The notes under the pieces were generated by a model that did not search any database, was not told the origin of the DNA, and saw nothing but the letters and a program-made list of their open reading frames with translations. From NCBI GenBank assembly GCA_021300575.1, contig JAJTDM010000024.1, positions 1 to 64,000 of the forward strand: a stretch of 64,000 bases of DNA, written 5' to 3'. The DNA is from Rubrivivax sp. GTDB taxonomy: Bacteria > Pseudomonadota > Gammaproteobacteria > Burkholderiales > Burkholderiaceae_C. Made by a program: the position numbers and the translations under genes. Within the stretch, counting starts at the first letter, position 1. Each line of letters opens with the position of its first letter. Shown here piece after piece: positions 17,319-24,877 of this stretch.

Positions 17319-17792
17319 TCAGGTGGCCACTGTCCATGCGCGGATCCAGTCCGCCAGGGTGTCTTCGCTCAAGTCGCCTGCCGCCAGCGCCAGCATGTTC
17401 ATGACGCAGTCTTGGTCGGTCGCGCGCAAGGCATGACCGTTGAGTGCCAGGAAGAGCTCGATGGCGATGAAGGCGGTGCGCTTGTTGCCGTCGACGAAGG
17501 GGTGGTTGCGCGCCAGGCCGAAACCATAGGCGGCCGCGAGTGCGGCCACGTCAGGCTGCCCGTAAGCGGCCAGTTGCTGAGCGCGGGCGAGGGCGGACTC
17601 CAGCAAGGCCGCGTCCCGCAAGCCAGGGGGGCCGCCGTGTTCAGCGAGTTGTTCGTCATGGACCGCGAGAAGCACCGCTGGCTGGATCCACGTCAGAGTG
17701 TCGCCCTTGCCGACCTTCAGCTTGGCGAGCAGTTCCTTGGGCAGCACCACCCCGAGCGAGTTGCCGATCTGCGTGAGCTTCAAGGTGGTCAT
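17319..17792 (-). CDS. in-frame fusion of AbrB antitoxin N-terminus to Doc/Fic toxin
   Basis: This 157-residue protein joins two halves of a toxin-antitoxin operon. Residues 1-33 are an AbrB-type antitoxin start ([19 protein letters not shown]), cut where the beta-hairpin domain normally continues. From residue 34 it runs directly into a complete Doc toxin domain that begins with [14 protein letters not shown] and carries the Fic motif H97-PFVDGNKR105. Doc toxins phosphorylate EF-Tu. Upstream of the ATG is AAGAGG at good spacing, so the fusion should be translated. The antitoxin C-terminal region, which would block the toxin, is absent. It probably arose by an in-frame deletion; whether it is still toxic is unknown. 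Confidence 0.85.
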   Translation of the reverse strand: MTTLKLTQIGNSLGVVLPKELLAKLKVGKGDTLTWIQPAVLLAVHDEQLAEHGGPPGLRDAALLESALARAQQLAAYGQPDVAALAAAYGFGLARNHPFVDGNKRTAFIAIELFLALNGHALRATDQDCVMNMLALAAGDLSEDTLADWIRAWTVAT

Positions 17793-17982
17793 GGACCTCT
17801 TTCGTAATGACGCCTGTAATAATAAGGGATGCGCAAACGGCGGAGCTGCCGGTCTCCCCGTCAGAACGAAGGATCCGCCACCTGTGCGCGGCGGGGACGC
17901 GTGCCGGATTCTGGCCCACAACCCTAGAATCTGCCTACTTTTTGGGCACCCAGGCGGTGTTCGCCTCTCCAGGAGTTTCCCT

Positions 17983-20001
17983 TTGCAATTCCCCAAGCGC
18001 TTTGACGTCATCGTCGTGGGCGGCGGCCACGCCGGGACGGAGGCTGCGCTGGCCGCCGCGCGCATGGGTTGTGCCACGCTGCTGCTGACGCACAACATCG
18101 AGACGCTGGGCCAGATGAGCTGCAACCCGTCGATCGGCGGCATTGGCAAGGGGCACCTGGTCAAGGAGGTGGATGCGCTGGGGGGTGCGATGGCCGCGGC
18201 CACTGACGAGGCCGGCATCCAGTTCCGCATCCTCAACGGGTCCAAGGGCCCGGCCGTGCGCGCGACGCGGGCGCAGGCCGACCGCGTGCTCTACAAGGCC
18301 GCCATTCGCCGCCGCCTGGAGAACCAGCCGAATCTCTGGCTGTTCCAGGCCGCAGTGGACGACCTGACGGTGGAAGGCGGCCGGGTGACGGGGGCGGTCA
18401 CGCAGTCGGGTGTGCGCTTTGCGGCGCCGGCGGTGGTGCTGACGGCGGGCACCTTCCTGGACGGGCGGGTGCACATCGGCCTGCAGAACCACAGCGCGGG
18501 CCGGTCGGGAGATCCGCCGGCCGTCACGCTGTCGGCGCGCCTGAAGGAGCTGAAGCTGCCGCAGGGGCGGCTGAAGACGGGCACGCCGCCGCGCATCGAC
18601 GGCCGCACCATCGACTTCTCCCGGCTGCAGGAGCAACCGGGCGACGGCATGCCCGGGCCGGACGGCGCCCCGTCTTCCATCGCGCTGCCGGTGTTCAGTT
18701 TCCTGGGGAACGCGGCGCAGCATCCGCGGCAGGTGCCGTGCTGGATCACCCACACCAACGAGCGCACCCACGCCATCATCCGCAGCGGCTTCGACCGCAG
18801 CCCCATGTTCACGGGCGTCATCGAAGGGGTGGGGCCACGCTACTGCCCGAGCATCGAGGACAAGGTGAACCGGTTTGCCGACAAGGGGAGTCACCAGATC
18901 TTCCTCGAGCCCGAGGGGCTGACCACGCACGAGTTCTACCCCAACGGCATCTCCACTTCGTTGCCTTTTGACGTGCAGATTGAAGCCGTGCACTCCATCG
19001 TCGGGTTGGAGGAGGCTCACATCCTGCGGCCGGGTTACGCCATCGAGTACGACTACTTCGACCCGCGTGAACTGCGCTCGAGCTTTGAGACGCGGGCCAT
19101 CGGCGGGTTGTTCTTCGCCGGCCAGATCAACGGCACCACGGGCTACGAGGAGGCCGCCGCGCAGGGCCTCTTCGCCGGCTTGAACGCCGCATTGCAGGTG
19201 AGAGGCCGTGAGCCCTGGTTGCCGCGGCGCGATGAAGCCTACCTGGGTGTGCTGGTGGATGACCTGATCACGCGTGGCGTCACCGAGCCGTACCGCATGT
19301 TCACCAGCCGCGCCGAGTACCGGCTGCAACTGCGCGAGGACAACGCCGACCTGCGCCTGACCGAGGCCGGGCGCCAGTTGGGCCTGGTGGACGATGCGCG
19401 CTGGGAGGCCTTCAACCGCAAGCGCGATGCTGTTTCACGTGAAACACAACGATTGAAGTCGGCCTGGGTGCACCCGGCCGTGCTGCCCAGTGCAGACGCC
19501 GAGCGCTTGCTGGGCAAGGCCTTGGAGCATGAGCACAGCCTGCTGGACCTGCTGCGTCGCCCTGGTATCGGCTTTGACGCCGTGGCCAAGGTGGCAGCGA
19601 TCGCCCGCCCCGAAGCCGCTGTTTCACGTGAAACACTGCGTGCCGAACTGGGCGCGGAGCTGGCAGATGCCGTGATCGAGCAGGTGGAAATCGCCACCCG
19701 CTACGCCGGCTACATCGGCAAGCAGCAGGACGAGGTGGCCCGCGCCGCTGCCTATGAGCACCTGCCGCTGCCGGCGGACCTGGACTACCAGGCTGTGAAG
19801 GCGCTGTCCTTCGAGGTACGACAGAAGCTCAGCGCTCACCGCCCCGATACGCTGGGACACGCTTCACGGGTGCCAGGGGTCACGCCCGCGGCTATCTCTT
19901 TGCTGCTGGTGCACCTGAAGAAGGGCCGCTTGAGGCAGGACAGGGCAGGGCGCGAAGAAGGGGCTGCACTGTCCAGGGTCGCCGCGGATGAGGCGGCGTG
20001 A
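17983..20001 (+). CDS. mnmG: tRNA uridine-5-carboxymethylaminomethyl modification enzyme MnmG
   Basis: This 672-residue enzyme works with MnmE to place the cmnm5 group on wobble uridine 34 of tRNAs. The FAD-binding motif [12 protein letters not shown] is near residue 8, followed by [15 protein letters not shown], the [11 protein letters not shown] strand and the [13 protein letters not shown] segment with an active cysteine. The start is TTG at 17983, supported by AGGAG seven bases upstream; no ATG is in a plausible place. The protein is longer than the E. coli enzyme (about 629), with extra residues in the C-terminal third, where two parS sites lie inside the coding sequence. Confidence 0.95.
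   Translation: MQFPKRFDVIVVGGGHAGTEAALAAARMGCATLLLTHNIETLGQMSCNPSIGGIGKGHLVKEVDALGGAMAAATDEAGIQFRILNGSKGPAVRATRAQADRVLYKAAIRRRLENQPNLWLFQAAVDDLTVEGGRVTGAVTQSGVRFAAPAVVLTAGTFLDGRVHIGLQNHSAGRSGDPPAVTLSARLKELKLPQGRLKTGTPPRIDGRTIDFSRLQEQPGDGMPGPDGAPSSIALPVFSFLGNAAQHPRQVPCWITHTNERTHAIIRSGFDRSPMFTGVIEGVGPRYCPSIEDKVNRFADKGSHQIFLEPEGLTTHEFYPNGISTSLPFDVQIEAVHSIVGLEEAHILRPGYAIEYDYFDPRELRSSFETRAIGGLFFAGQINGTTGYEEAAAQGLFAGLNAALQVRGREPWLPRRDEAYLGVLVDDLITRGVTEPYRMFTSRAEYRLQLREDNADLRLTEAGRQLGLVDDARWEAFNRKRDAVSRETQRLKSAWVHPAVLPSADAERLLGKALEHEHSLLDLLRRPGIGFDAVAKVAAIARPEAAVSRETLRAELGAELADAVIEQVEIATRYAGYIGKQQDEVARAAAYEHLPLPADLDYQAVKALSFEVRQKLSAHRPDTLGHASRVPGVTPAAISLLLVHLKKGRLRQDRAGREEGAALSRVAADEAA
19431..19446. 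promoter_or_regulatory. parS: parS centromere site (perfect)
   Basis: The 16-base palindrome TGTTTCACGTGAAACA is identical to the consensus parS site bound by chromosomal ParB. It lies inside mnmG and encodes residues of the C-terminal region (around Val-Ser-Arg-Glu-Thr). The parA gene lies about 3.9 kb downstream. Confidence 0.93.
19620..19635. promoter_or_regulatory. parS: parS centromere site (perfect)
   Basis: A second exact copy of the 16-base parS palindrome, 189 bases after the first and also inside mnmG. It is read in the same frame as the first copy, giving the same Val-Ser-Arg-Glu-Thr peptide. Two perfect copies so close together make chance very unlikely. Confidence 0.93.
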
Positions 20002-20102
20002 GTTGCCGAAAAGCCGAACTGGCAACACCTGCGTGACCCCTCGTTCGCCGCTGAACCCCTTCAACTTCAACATGCAAAGGGAGCTGCCTCGTCGGCTGCG
20101 CC

Positions 20103-20453
20103 CTACGCGGCCGCGCCGGTCCACATGAGTGCGCCGATCACCAACTCCAGCGCCACTCCGCCCGCATTGAGCCAGGAAGGGTTCCGGTCCAACGCCATCG
20201 AAGCCAGGCGCGCGAGCGCTGCACCCAGCCATGCGCAGGCCGCGACGGCGTAGGCCGCCGGGGCTTGGAGCACCAGACAGGCCAACCCCAATCCGGCGAA
20301 CAGGCCGCCGTAGGTGGCCCGAAGCTCGGACAAGCCCCTGGGGCCCTCTGGCTTCAAGCCCACCATGCGCCCGGCATGCAGGGGTGCCAGGAGCCCCAGC
20401 GAACCCAACGCGACGGTCAAGATGGCGCCCAACGAAGCAAGAACATCGCTCAT
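20103..20453 (-). CDS. DUF4345-like small membrane protein
   Basis: This 116-residue protein has four hydrophobic segments (residues 5-22, 48-62, 65-88 and 97-114) and the family-like motif GLSELRATYGGLFAGLGL. DUF4345 proteins are uncharacterised small inner-membrane proteins. It is inserted on the opposite strand between mnmG and rsmG, two genes often adjacent. The ATG at 20453 begins with a normal membrane-protein N-terminus; longer in-frame extensions are antisense to rsmG. Confidence 0.75.
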   Translation of the reverse strand: MSDVLASLGAILTVALGSLGLLAPLHAGRMVGLKPEGPRGLSELRATYGGLFAGLGLACLVLQAPAAYAVAACAWLGAALARLASMALDRNPSWLNAGGVALELVIGALMWTGAAA

Positions 20454-20631
20454 GAAACTCACCCTCGAATCACCAGACCTGGAGTTCGAGCCGGGGGAAC
20501 TCAGTGCTGCGGGTTCGATTTGAGATTGTCTGCTGTACCTTGGCCCTGGTGCGAGGCTCCTGCGCCTACACACTCCGAGCCCTTCATGTTCTGATGCAGA
20601 CTGCTCTTTTCGATAGCCCCACCCGCACCGC

Positions 20632-21321
20632 ATGACCGACCTGATGGAATCGTTGTCCCTCCCACTGGACCAGGGCCTGGAGCGCCTGGGCCTGGAGGTC
20701 CCGCTGCCCGCTCGCCGGCAGTTGGTTGAATATCTCGTGCTGATCGAACGCTGGAACCGGGTGTACAACCTCACGGCCGTCCGCAACCCGGCCGACATGC
20801 TGGTGCAGCATCTGCTGGACAGTCTGGCGGTGGTGGCCCCTCTGAGGCGGCATCTGCAGGACAAAGCGCCGACCCCTGGCGCTGATGCCCCAAGTGCGCG
20901 AATGCTGGATGTGGGCAGTGGCGCTGGCTTGCCTGGGGTTGTCTTGTCCATCGTAGAGCCGCGCTGGGACGTGACGTGTGTCGACGCCGTGGCCAAGAAG
21001 GCCAGCTTCATTCGGCAGGTGTCGGCCGAACTCGGACTGCCGAACCTTCGCGCCCAGCACGCCCGTGTCGAAGATTTGCCAGCGCCGTCCGGGTTCGACA
21101 TCGTGACCTCCCGTGCCTTCGCCTCGCTGGCGGACTTTGTGTCCCTGACGGGCCCTTTGCTGAGCCCGACTGGATGTTGGATGGCGATGAAGGGTAAGGT
21201 GCCTGAGGACGAGATGGCCGACCTGCCTGACGGAGTCGAGGTGTTTCACGTGGAACAACTGGAGGTGCCGAGCCTGGAGGCTCAGCGTTGTCTGGTGTGG
21301 ATGAGAAAGAGGCGGACATGA
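20632..21321 (+). CDS. rsmG: 16S rRNA (guanine-527-N7) methyltransferase RsmG
   Basis: This 229-residue enzyme methylates G527 of 16S rRNA; loss causes low-level streptomycin resistance. Family marks are ERWNRVYNLTAVRNP (residues 39-53), HLLDSLAV, the SAM-binding loop MLDVGSGAGLPG (91-102), and TSRAFASLADF. Length is normal (about 207 to 230). The stop overlaps the lipocalin start (ATGA). Its 3' end carries a near-perfect parS. Confidence 0.95.
   Translation: MTDLMESLSLPLDQGLERLGLEVPLPARRQLVEYLVLIERWNRVYNLTAVRNPADMLVQHLLDSLAVVAPLRRHLQDKAPTPGADAPSARMLDVGSGAGLPGVVLSIVEPRWDVTCVDAVAKKASFIRQVSAELGLPNLRAQHARVEDLPAPSGFDIVTSRAFASLADFVSLTGPLLSPTGCWMAMKGKVPEDEMADLPDGVEVFHVEQLEVPSLEAQRCLVWMRKRRT
21242..21257. 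promoter_or_regulatory. parS: parS-like site (one mismatch)
   Basis: TGTTTCACGTGGAACA differs from the consensus parS palindrome at one position (A to G in the right arm). It lies near the 3' end of rsmG, 1.6 kb after the second perfect site and 2.0 kb before parA. Single-mismatch sites are usually still bound by ParB, with lower affinity. Confidence 0.8.
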
Positions 21322-21995
21322 TCAAGCTAAGCCCTGAAAGCGGTCGATTCCAGTCCCTGCGTTGCGGCTGGCGGTCCGCTGAGGCTCGGGCCCGGGCTTG
21401 GGCGGCGGCGAGCCTGCTGGCGACGGCCGCCCTGAGCAGCTTCGCGCAGTCGCCCAGTGCTGTCGCCACACCTGCGCCGACCGCGGGCTCCGCAGTCTTG
21501 GCGCCCTTGCAGTCTTTGCCCGCACTGGAAGTGCCGCCCTACATGGGCACCTGGTACCAGGTGGCCCTGTTCCCGAACGTCTTCCAGCGCCAGTGCGTCA
21601 CCGACACCACGGCGGCCTACCGGCAACTGCCGGACGGCACGGTGGAGGTGAAGAACCGCTGCCGTACCGCCGACGGCCGCATGGACGAGGCCCTGGGTCA
21701 GGCCCGTCCCACGGGCACGCTCACTGGCACCACCTTGGCCCCGGCGCGGCTGGAGGTCAGCTTTCTGCCGGCCTGGCTGCGCTGGCTGCCCGTGGGCTGG
21801 GGCCGCTACTGGGTCATCCAGTTGGCGGATGACGGCCGTTACGCCGTCATCAGTGAGCCCACGCGCGAGTACCTCTGGATCCTGTCGCGCCAACCCCGCC
21901 TGTCCCCGGCCGATGACGCGGCGATCCGCAGCCGGCTGGCGCAGCAGGGGTTCGCGGATCTTTCGAAGTTACAGATGCACCGCCACACGCCCTGA
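21318..21995 (+). CDS. lipocalin-family protein (Blc-like), exported
   Basis: This 225-residue protein has an N-terminal export region with a hydrophobic stretch at residues 28-50. A bacterial lipocalin domain follows, with the signature GTWYQVALFPN and later strands including GRYWVIQLADDGRYAVISEPTR in the typical order. Blc proteins bind lysophospholipids or fatty acids at the outer membrane. No lipobox cysteine is seen in the signal region, so it may be soluble in the periplasm, unlike E. coli Blc. Its start overlaps the rsmG stop. Confidence 0.87.
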   Translation: MIKLSPESGRFQSLRCGWRSAEARARAWAAASLLATAALSSFAQSPSAVATPAPTAGSAVLAPLQSLPALEVPPYMGTWYQVALFPNVFQRQCVTDTTAAYRQLPDGTVEVKNRCRTADGRMDEALGQARPTGTLTGTTLAPARLEVSFLPAWLRWLPVGWGRYWVIQLADDGRYAVISEPTREYLWILSRQPRLSPADDAAIRSRLAQQGFADLSKLQMHRHTP

Positions 21996-22024
21996 CCAGA
22001 AGCTGCCGCCAAGGCACTGGCACT

Positions 22025-22042
22025 GTTATATTTGCATATAAC
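22025..22042. promoter_or_regulatory. palindromic operator of the mazEF pair
   Basis: A perfect inverted repeat GTTATAT-TTGC-ATATAAC (7-base arms, 4-base spacer) ends 22 bases before the mazE ATG. Its AT-rich arms stand out in high-GC surroundings and could contain the -10 element. MazE-type antitoxins bind such palindromes to repress their own operon, so this is the likely autoregulatory site. Confidence 0.75.
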
Positions 22043-22064
22043 TTGCCAGCCCGCTCTACCAGCC

Positions 22065-22325
22065 ATGCACCACACCAGTCTTCGAAAAGTTGGCGGCTCG
22101 GTCATGCTGACCATCCCCCGCACCCTGTTGGACCAACTGGAGTTGGAGGCCGGAGCGCGTGTGGACCTGGCTGTCAGCGAAGGACGGCTGGTGGTGGAGC
22201 CCGCCCGCAAGCCCAGGTACACGCTGGCGGAACTCCTGGCTGCTTCCGATTACGCCGGGGTCACGCCCTCTGACGAAGACCGGGCCTGGATCGATGCCCC
22301 AGTGGCAGGCCGCGAAATCCTGTGA
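22065..22325 (+). CDS. mazE: MazE-type antitoxin
   Basis: This 86-residue protein has an AbrB/MazE DNA-binding domain (LRKVGGSVMLTIPRTLLDQL at residues 6-25, then VDLAVSEGRLVVEPA) and an acidic C-terminal tail (TPSDEDRAWID) of the kind that wraps around MazF. The stop overlaps the toxin start as GTGA. A palindromic operator lies just upstream. The ATG at 22065 fits the family start; an in-frame one at 22032 would overlap the operator. Confidence 0.9.
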   Translation: MHHTSLRKVGGSVMLTIPRTLLDQLELEAGARVDLAVSEGRLVVEPARKPRYTLAELLAASDYAGVTPSDEDRAWIDAPVAGREIL

Positions 22326-22648
22326 AGCGGGGCGATATCTACCTCGTCGATCTGGACCCGACGGCTGGGCGTGAGCAGCAGGGGAGCCGGCCCGTGCTGG
22401 TCGTATCGCCTACCGAATTCAATGAAGCCACCAGGCTGCCCGTGGTCTGCCCCATCACCCACGGGGGAGATTTCGCGCGCCGAATCGGCTTTGCGGTGGA
22501 GATCACCGGAATCCGAACGACAGGCGTGATCCGCTGCGATCAGCCCAGGCTGCTGGACTTGAGCGCGAGGCGGGGCCGACAGGTGGACAGCCTACCCTCT
22601 GCGTTGATGGACGAAGTGCTGGCACGCCTCACCCCGCTGTTCAGCTGA
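22322..22648 (+). CDS. mazF: MazF/PemK endoribonuclease toxin
   Basis: This 108-residue protein is a complete MazF-like mRNA interferase, with MKRGDIYLVDLDPTAGREQ at the start, RPVLVVSPTEFN, and IRCDQPRLLDLSAR before the C-terminal helix. It cleaves single-stranded RNA at short sequences when free of MazE. It starts with GTG, overlapping the mazE stop by four bases, which keeps toxin synthesis below antitoxin synthesis. It is located inside the origin-proximal cluster, where loss of the pair would expose cells to post-segregational killing. Confidence 0.92.
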   Translation: MKRGDIYLVDLDPTAGREQQGSRPVLVVSPTEFNEATRLPVVCPITHGGDFARRIGFAVEITGIRTTGVIRCDQPRLLDLSARRGRQVDSLPSALMDEVLARLTPLFS

Positions 22649-22682
22649 CCCTCCAGCGATTCAATTCAACGCACACACCACC

Positions 22683-23294
22683 ATGTTCGGCATCACCGAC
22701 TACGGCGCCTTCTGTGCGGCCGTGCTGCTGTTCCTGGCACTGCCCGGGCCCGGCACGTTTGCCTTGCTCACCTCCACCGCCAAGGGGGGCTTCAGGGCTG
22801 GGGCTGCGGCCACGGCCGGGGTCATCATCGGTGACCAGGTGCTGATGTGGCTGGCGGTGGCGGGCGTGGCGGCATTGTTGGCAGCGCATCCGACCTGGTT
22901 CCGTGCCATCCAGTATGCCGGCGCGGCTTACCTCGCCTGGATCGGGCTGAAGCTGCTGTTCGCCAAGGAGGGTGACGCGCCGCCCATCCGCATCGAGCCG
23001 CACCATTACCTGCGCCAGGCGCTGCTCATCACCCTGCTCAACCCCAAGGCCATCGTTTTCTACATGGCCTTCTTCCCGCTGTTCATCGACCCGGCGCGCC
23101 ACCAGGGCATGGTCACCTTCACGGCGATGGCCGTGACGATTGCCCTCATCACGGCGGCCTACTGCCTGGTGCTGTGCGCGCTGGCGGGTCTGGTCACCGA
23201 GAAGGTGCGCACCCACCAGCGGCTGGCACGCTGGATGGAGCGTGCCGCCGGCATCTTCCTCATCGGCTTCGGCCTCAAACTCGGCAGTTCCTGA
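22683..23294 (+). CDS. LysE-family amino acid exporter
   Basis: This 203-residue membrane protein has the LysE/RhtB features: PGPGTFALLTSTAKGG (residues 20-35), about six hydrophobic segments, and the LLNPKAIVFYMAFFPLF motif in the middle. It exports an amino acid or related metabolite; the substrate cannot be told. The stop shares a base with the parA start (TGATG), so the two are cotranscribed, a gene order seen in related Burkholderiales. Confidence 0.9.
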   Translation: MFGITDYGAFCAAVLLFLALPGPGTFALLTSTAKGGFRAGAAATAGVIIGDQVLMWLAVAGVAALLAAHPTWFRAIQYAGAAYLAWIGLKLLFAKEGDAPPIRIEPHHYLRQALLITLLNPKAIVFYMAFFPLFIDPARHQGMVTFTAMAVTIALITAAYCLVLCALAGLVTEKVRTHQRLARWMERAAGIFLIGFGLKLGSS

Positions 23295-24058
23295 TGCGCA
23301 TTTTCTGCATTGCCAACCAGAAGGGTGGGGTGGGCAAGACCACCACCGCCGTGAACCTGGCTGCGGGGCTCGCCAAGATCGGCCAGCGCGTGCTCCTGGT
23401 GGACCTGGATCCGCAAGGCAACGCCACCATGGGCTCGGGCATCGACAAGCGCGAACTGCCGCTGAGCGTGTACGACGTGCTGCTGGAGTCTGCCAGCGTG
23501 GCCGAGTCACGGCAGCGCAGCGAGAAGGGCGGCTACGACGTGCTGGGCGCCAACCGCGAGCTGGCCGGGGCCGAAGTGGAACTGGTCGGGCTGGAGCGGC
23601 GTAACGAGCGCCTGCGCGCGGCGCTGAAGGCGGCGCAGGCCGATCACGATTTCGTGCTCATCGACTGCCCGCCGTCCTTGAGCCTGCTGACGCTGAACGG
23701 CCTGTGCAGCGCCCACGGCGTGGTGGTGCCCATGCAGTGCGAGTACTTTGCGCTGGAGGGGCTGAGCGATCTGGTCAACACCATCAAGCAGGTGCATGCC
23801 AACCTGAACCGTGACCTCCAGATCATCGGCCTGCTGCGCGTGATGTTCGACCCGCGGATCACGCTGCAAACCCAGGTGAGCGACCAGTTGAAGGCGCACT
23901 TCGGCGACAAGGTCTTCCAGACCGTGATCCCGCGCAACGTGCGCCTGGCCGAGGCGCCCAGCTACGGCCAGGCGGGCGTGGTGTTCGACCCTTCGTCCAA
24001 AGGCGCTCAGGCCTACGTGGCCTTTGCGCAGGAGATGGTGGCGAGGTTGAGGCGGTGA
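23294..24058 (+). CDS. parA: chromosome partitioning ATPase ParA
   Basis: This 254-residue ParA/Soj ATPase has the deviant Walker A motif K10-GGVGKTT17, a Walker A' segment LLVDLDPQGNAT (residues 35-46) and a Walker B LIDCPPSLSLL. It forms ATP-dependent dimers on DNA and pulls ParB-parS complexes apart. The lack of a long N-terminal DNA-binding domain matches chromosomal type Ib ParA. parS sites lie within 4 kb upstream. A parB gene is expected just after it but is not present here. Confidence 0.95.
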   Translation: MRIFCIANQKGGVGKTTTAVNLAAGLAKIGQRVLLVDLDPQGNATMGSGIDKRELPLSVYDVLLESASVAESRQRSEKGGYDVLGANRELAGAEVELVGLERRNERLRAALKAAQADHDFVLIDCPPSLSLLTLNGLCSAHGVVVPMQCEYFALEGLSDLVNTIKQVHANLNRDLQIIGLLRVMFDPRITLQTQVSDQLKAHFGDKVFQTVIPRNVRLAEAPSYGQAGVVFDPSSKGAQAYVAFAQEMVARLRR

Positions 24059-24797
24059 CGCTTCCGGCCTCTGACGAGGATGGGGCGGCCGCCCTGCATC
24101 CAGACTTGGGGCCGCAGCCGTCCGCCGCGGTGGTACTGGCCCAAGACATGGACCCAGCCCTGCTTCAACGCATCGAGGACAGCAGCCTGAATGCCAGTGC
24201 GCCGCCGCAGCAGCGCTGGCTGGATGGCTGGCTCGTGCGCTATTGCCCAGGCAAGGCCAAGCGGGCGCGCTGCATCAATGCCGTGGCCCTGGGTCGGCGC
24301 AGCGCGCAGGCCAAGCTGGTCGAGTGCGAAGCCCTGTTCCGGGAGGCCGACTTGCCGCTGGTGGTGCGCATCACCCCCTTCACCCAGCCGGCGGGCCTGG
24401 ATGCCGAACTGGCGCGTCAGGGCTGGCCGCTGTTTGACGACACCCGGGTGATGGTGCTGGCCGAGATGGAGGGCAAGACGGGCAAGACGGGCCTGATTCG
24501 CCAGACGGGCCCCACTGACCAGACGGCCCGGACGGTCGAAATGGCCCCACCGGGCCTGCCTCCCGGCTGGAGCGAGACGACTTGGTGGGCCTGTACGACA
24601 TCTTCACCGCCCCCGCCGCGCGCGGCGGTGGTCTGGCCCGCGCACTGTGCGCGCGCCTGCTGCAGATGGCGCGGGACGAGGGCGCCCGCACCGCCTACCT
24701 GCAGGTGGATGCGGCCAACGGGGCGGCGCGCAAGGTGTACGCCAGGCTGGGCTTCCAGGACGCCTACAGCTACCACTACCGCAGCCGTGAAGCCTGA
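24055..24797 (+). pseudogene. GNAT acetyltransferase remnant with internal deletion and frameshift
   Basis: The first 170 codons read as the N-terminal half of a GNAT protein (LQRIEDSSLNASAPPQQ, CINAVALGRRS, LPLVVRITPFTQPAG, DDTRVMVLAEM). The C-terminal half, with the acetyl-CoA loop (GLYDIFTAPAARGGGLARAL, then YARLGFQDAY), lies in another frame from about 24582. Between them, the usual 60 or so residues of the central region are missing and replaced by a short run of repetitive ACGGGC-like bases. The first frame continues as non-protein-like residues. It is therefore broken. It begins with GTG overlapping the parA stop. Confidence 0.75.
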
Positions 24798-24877
24798 ACG
24801 GCGAAGCCAGTGCTAACTTTGCGGTCAGCCTCCCGCAGCGCCAGGGCGAGCCATCTTGAGAGACGACTGCGCCAGCA

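Noticed and set aside
20103-21101. Longer version of the small membrane protein gene opposite rsmG
   Set aside because: The extension before 20453 is antisense to rsmG and basic in composition; the membrane protein starts naturally at the ATG at 20453.
17983-24058. Replication origin with DnaA boxes
   Set aside because: The gene context is origin-proximal, but I found no cluster of TTATCCACA-like boxes or an AT-rich unwinding region in the window.
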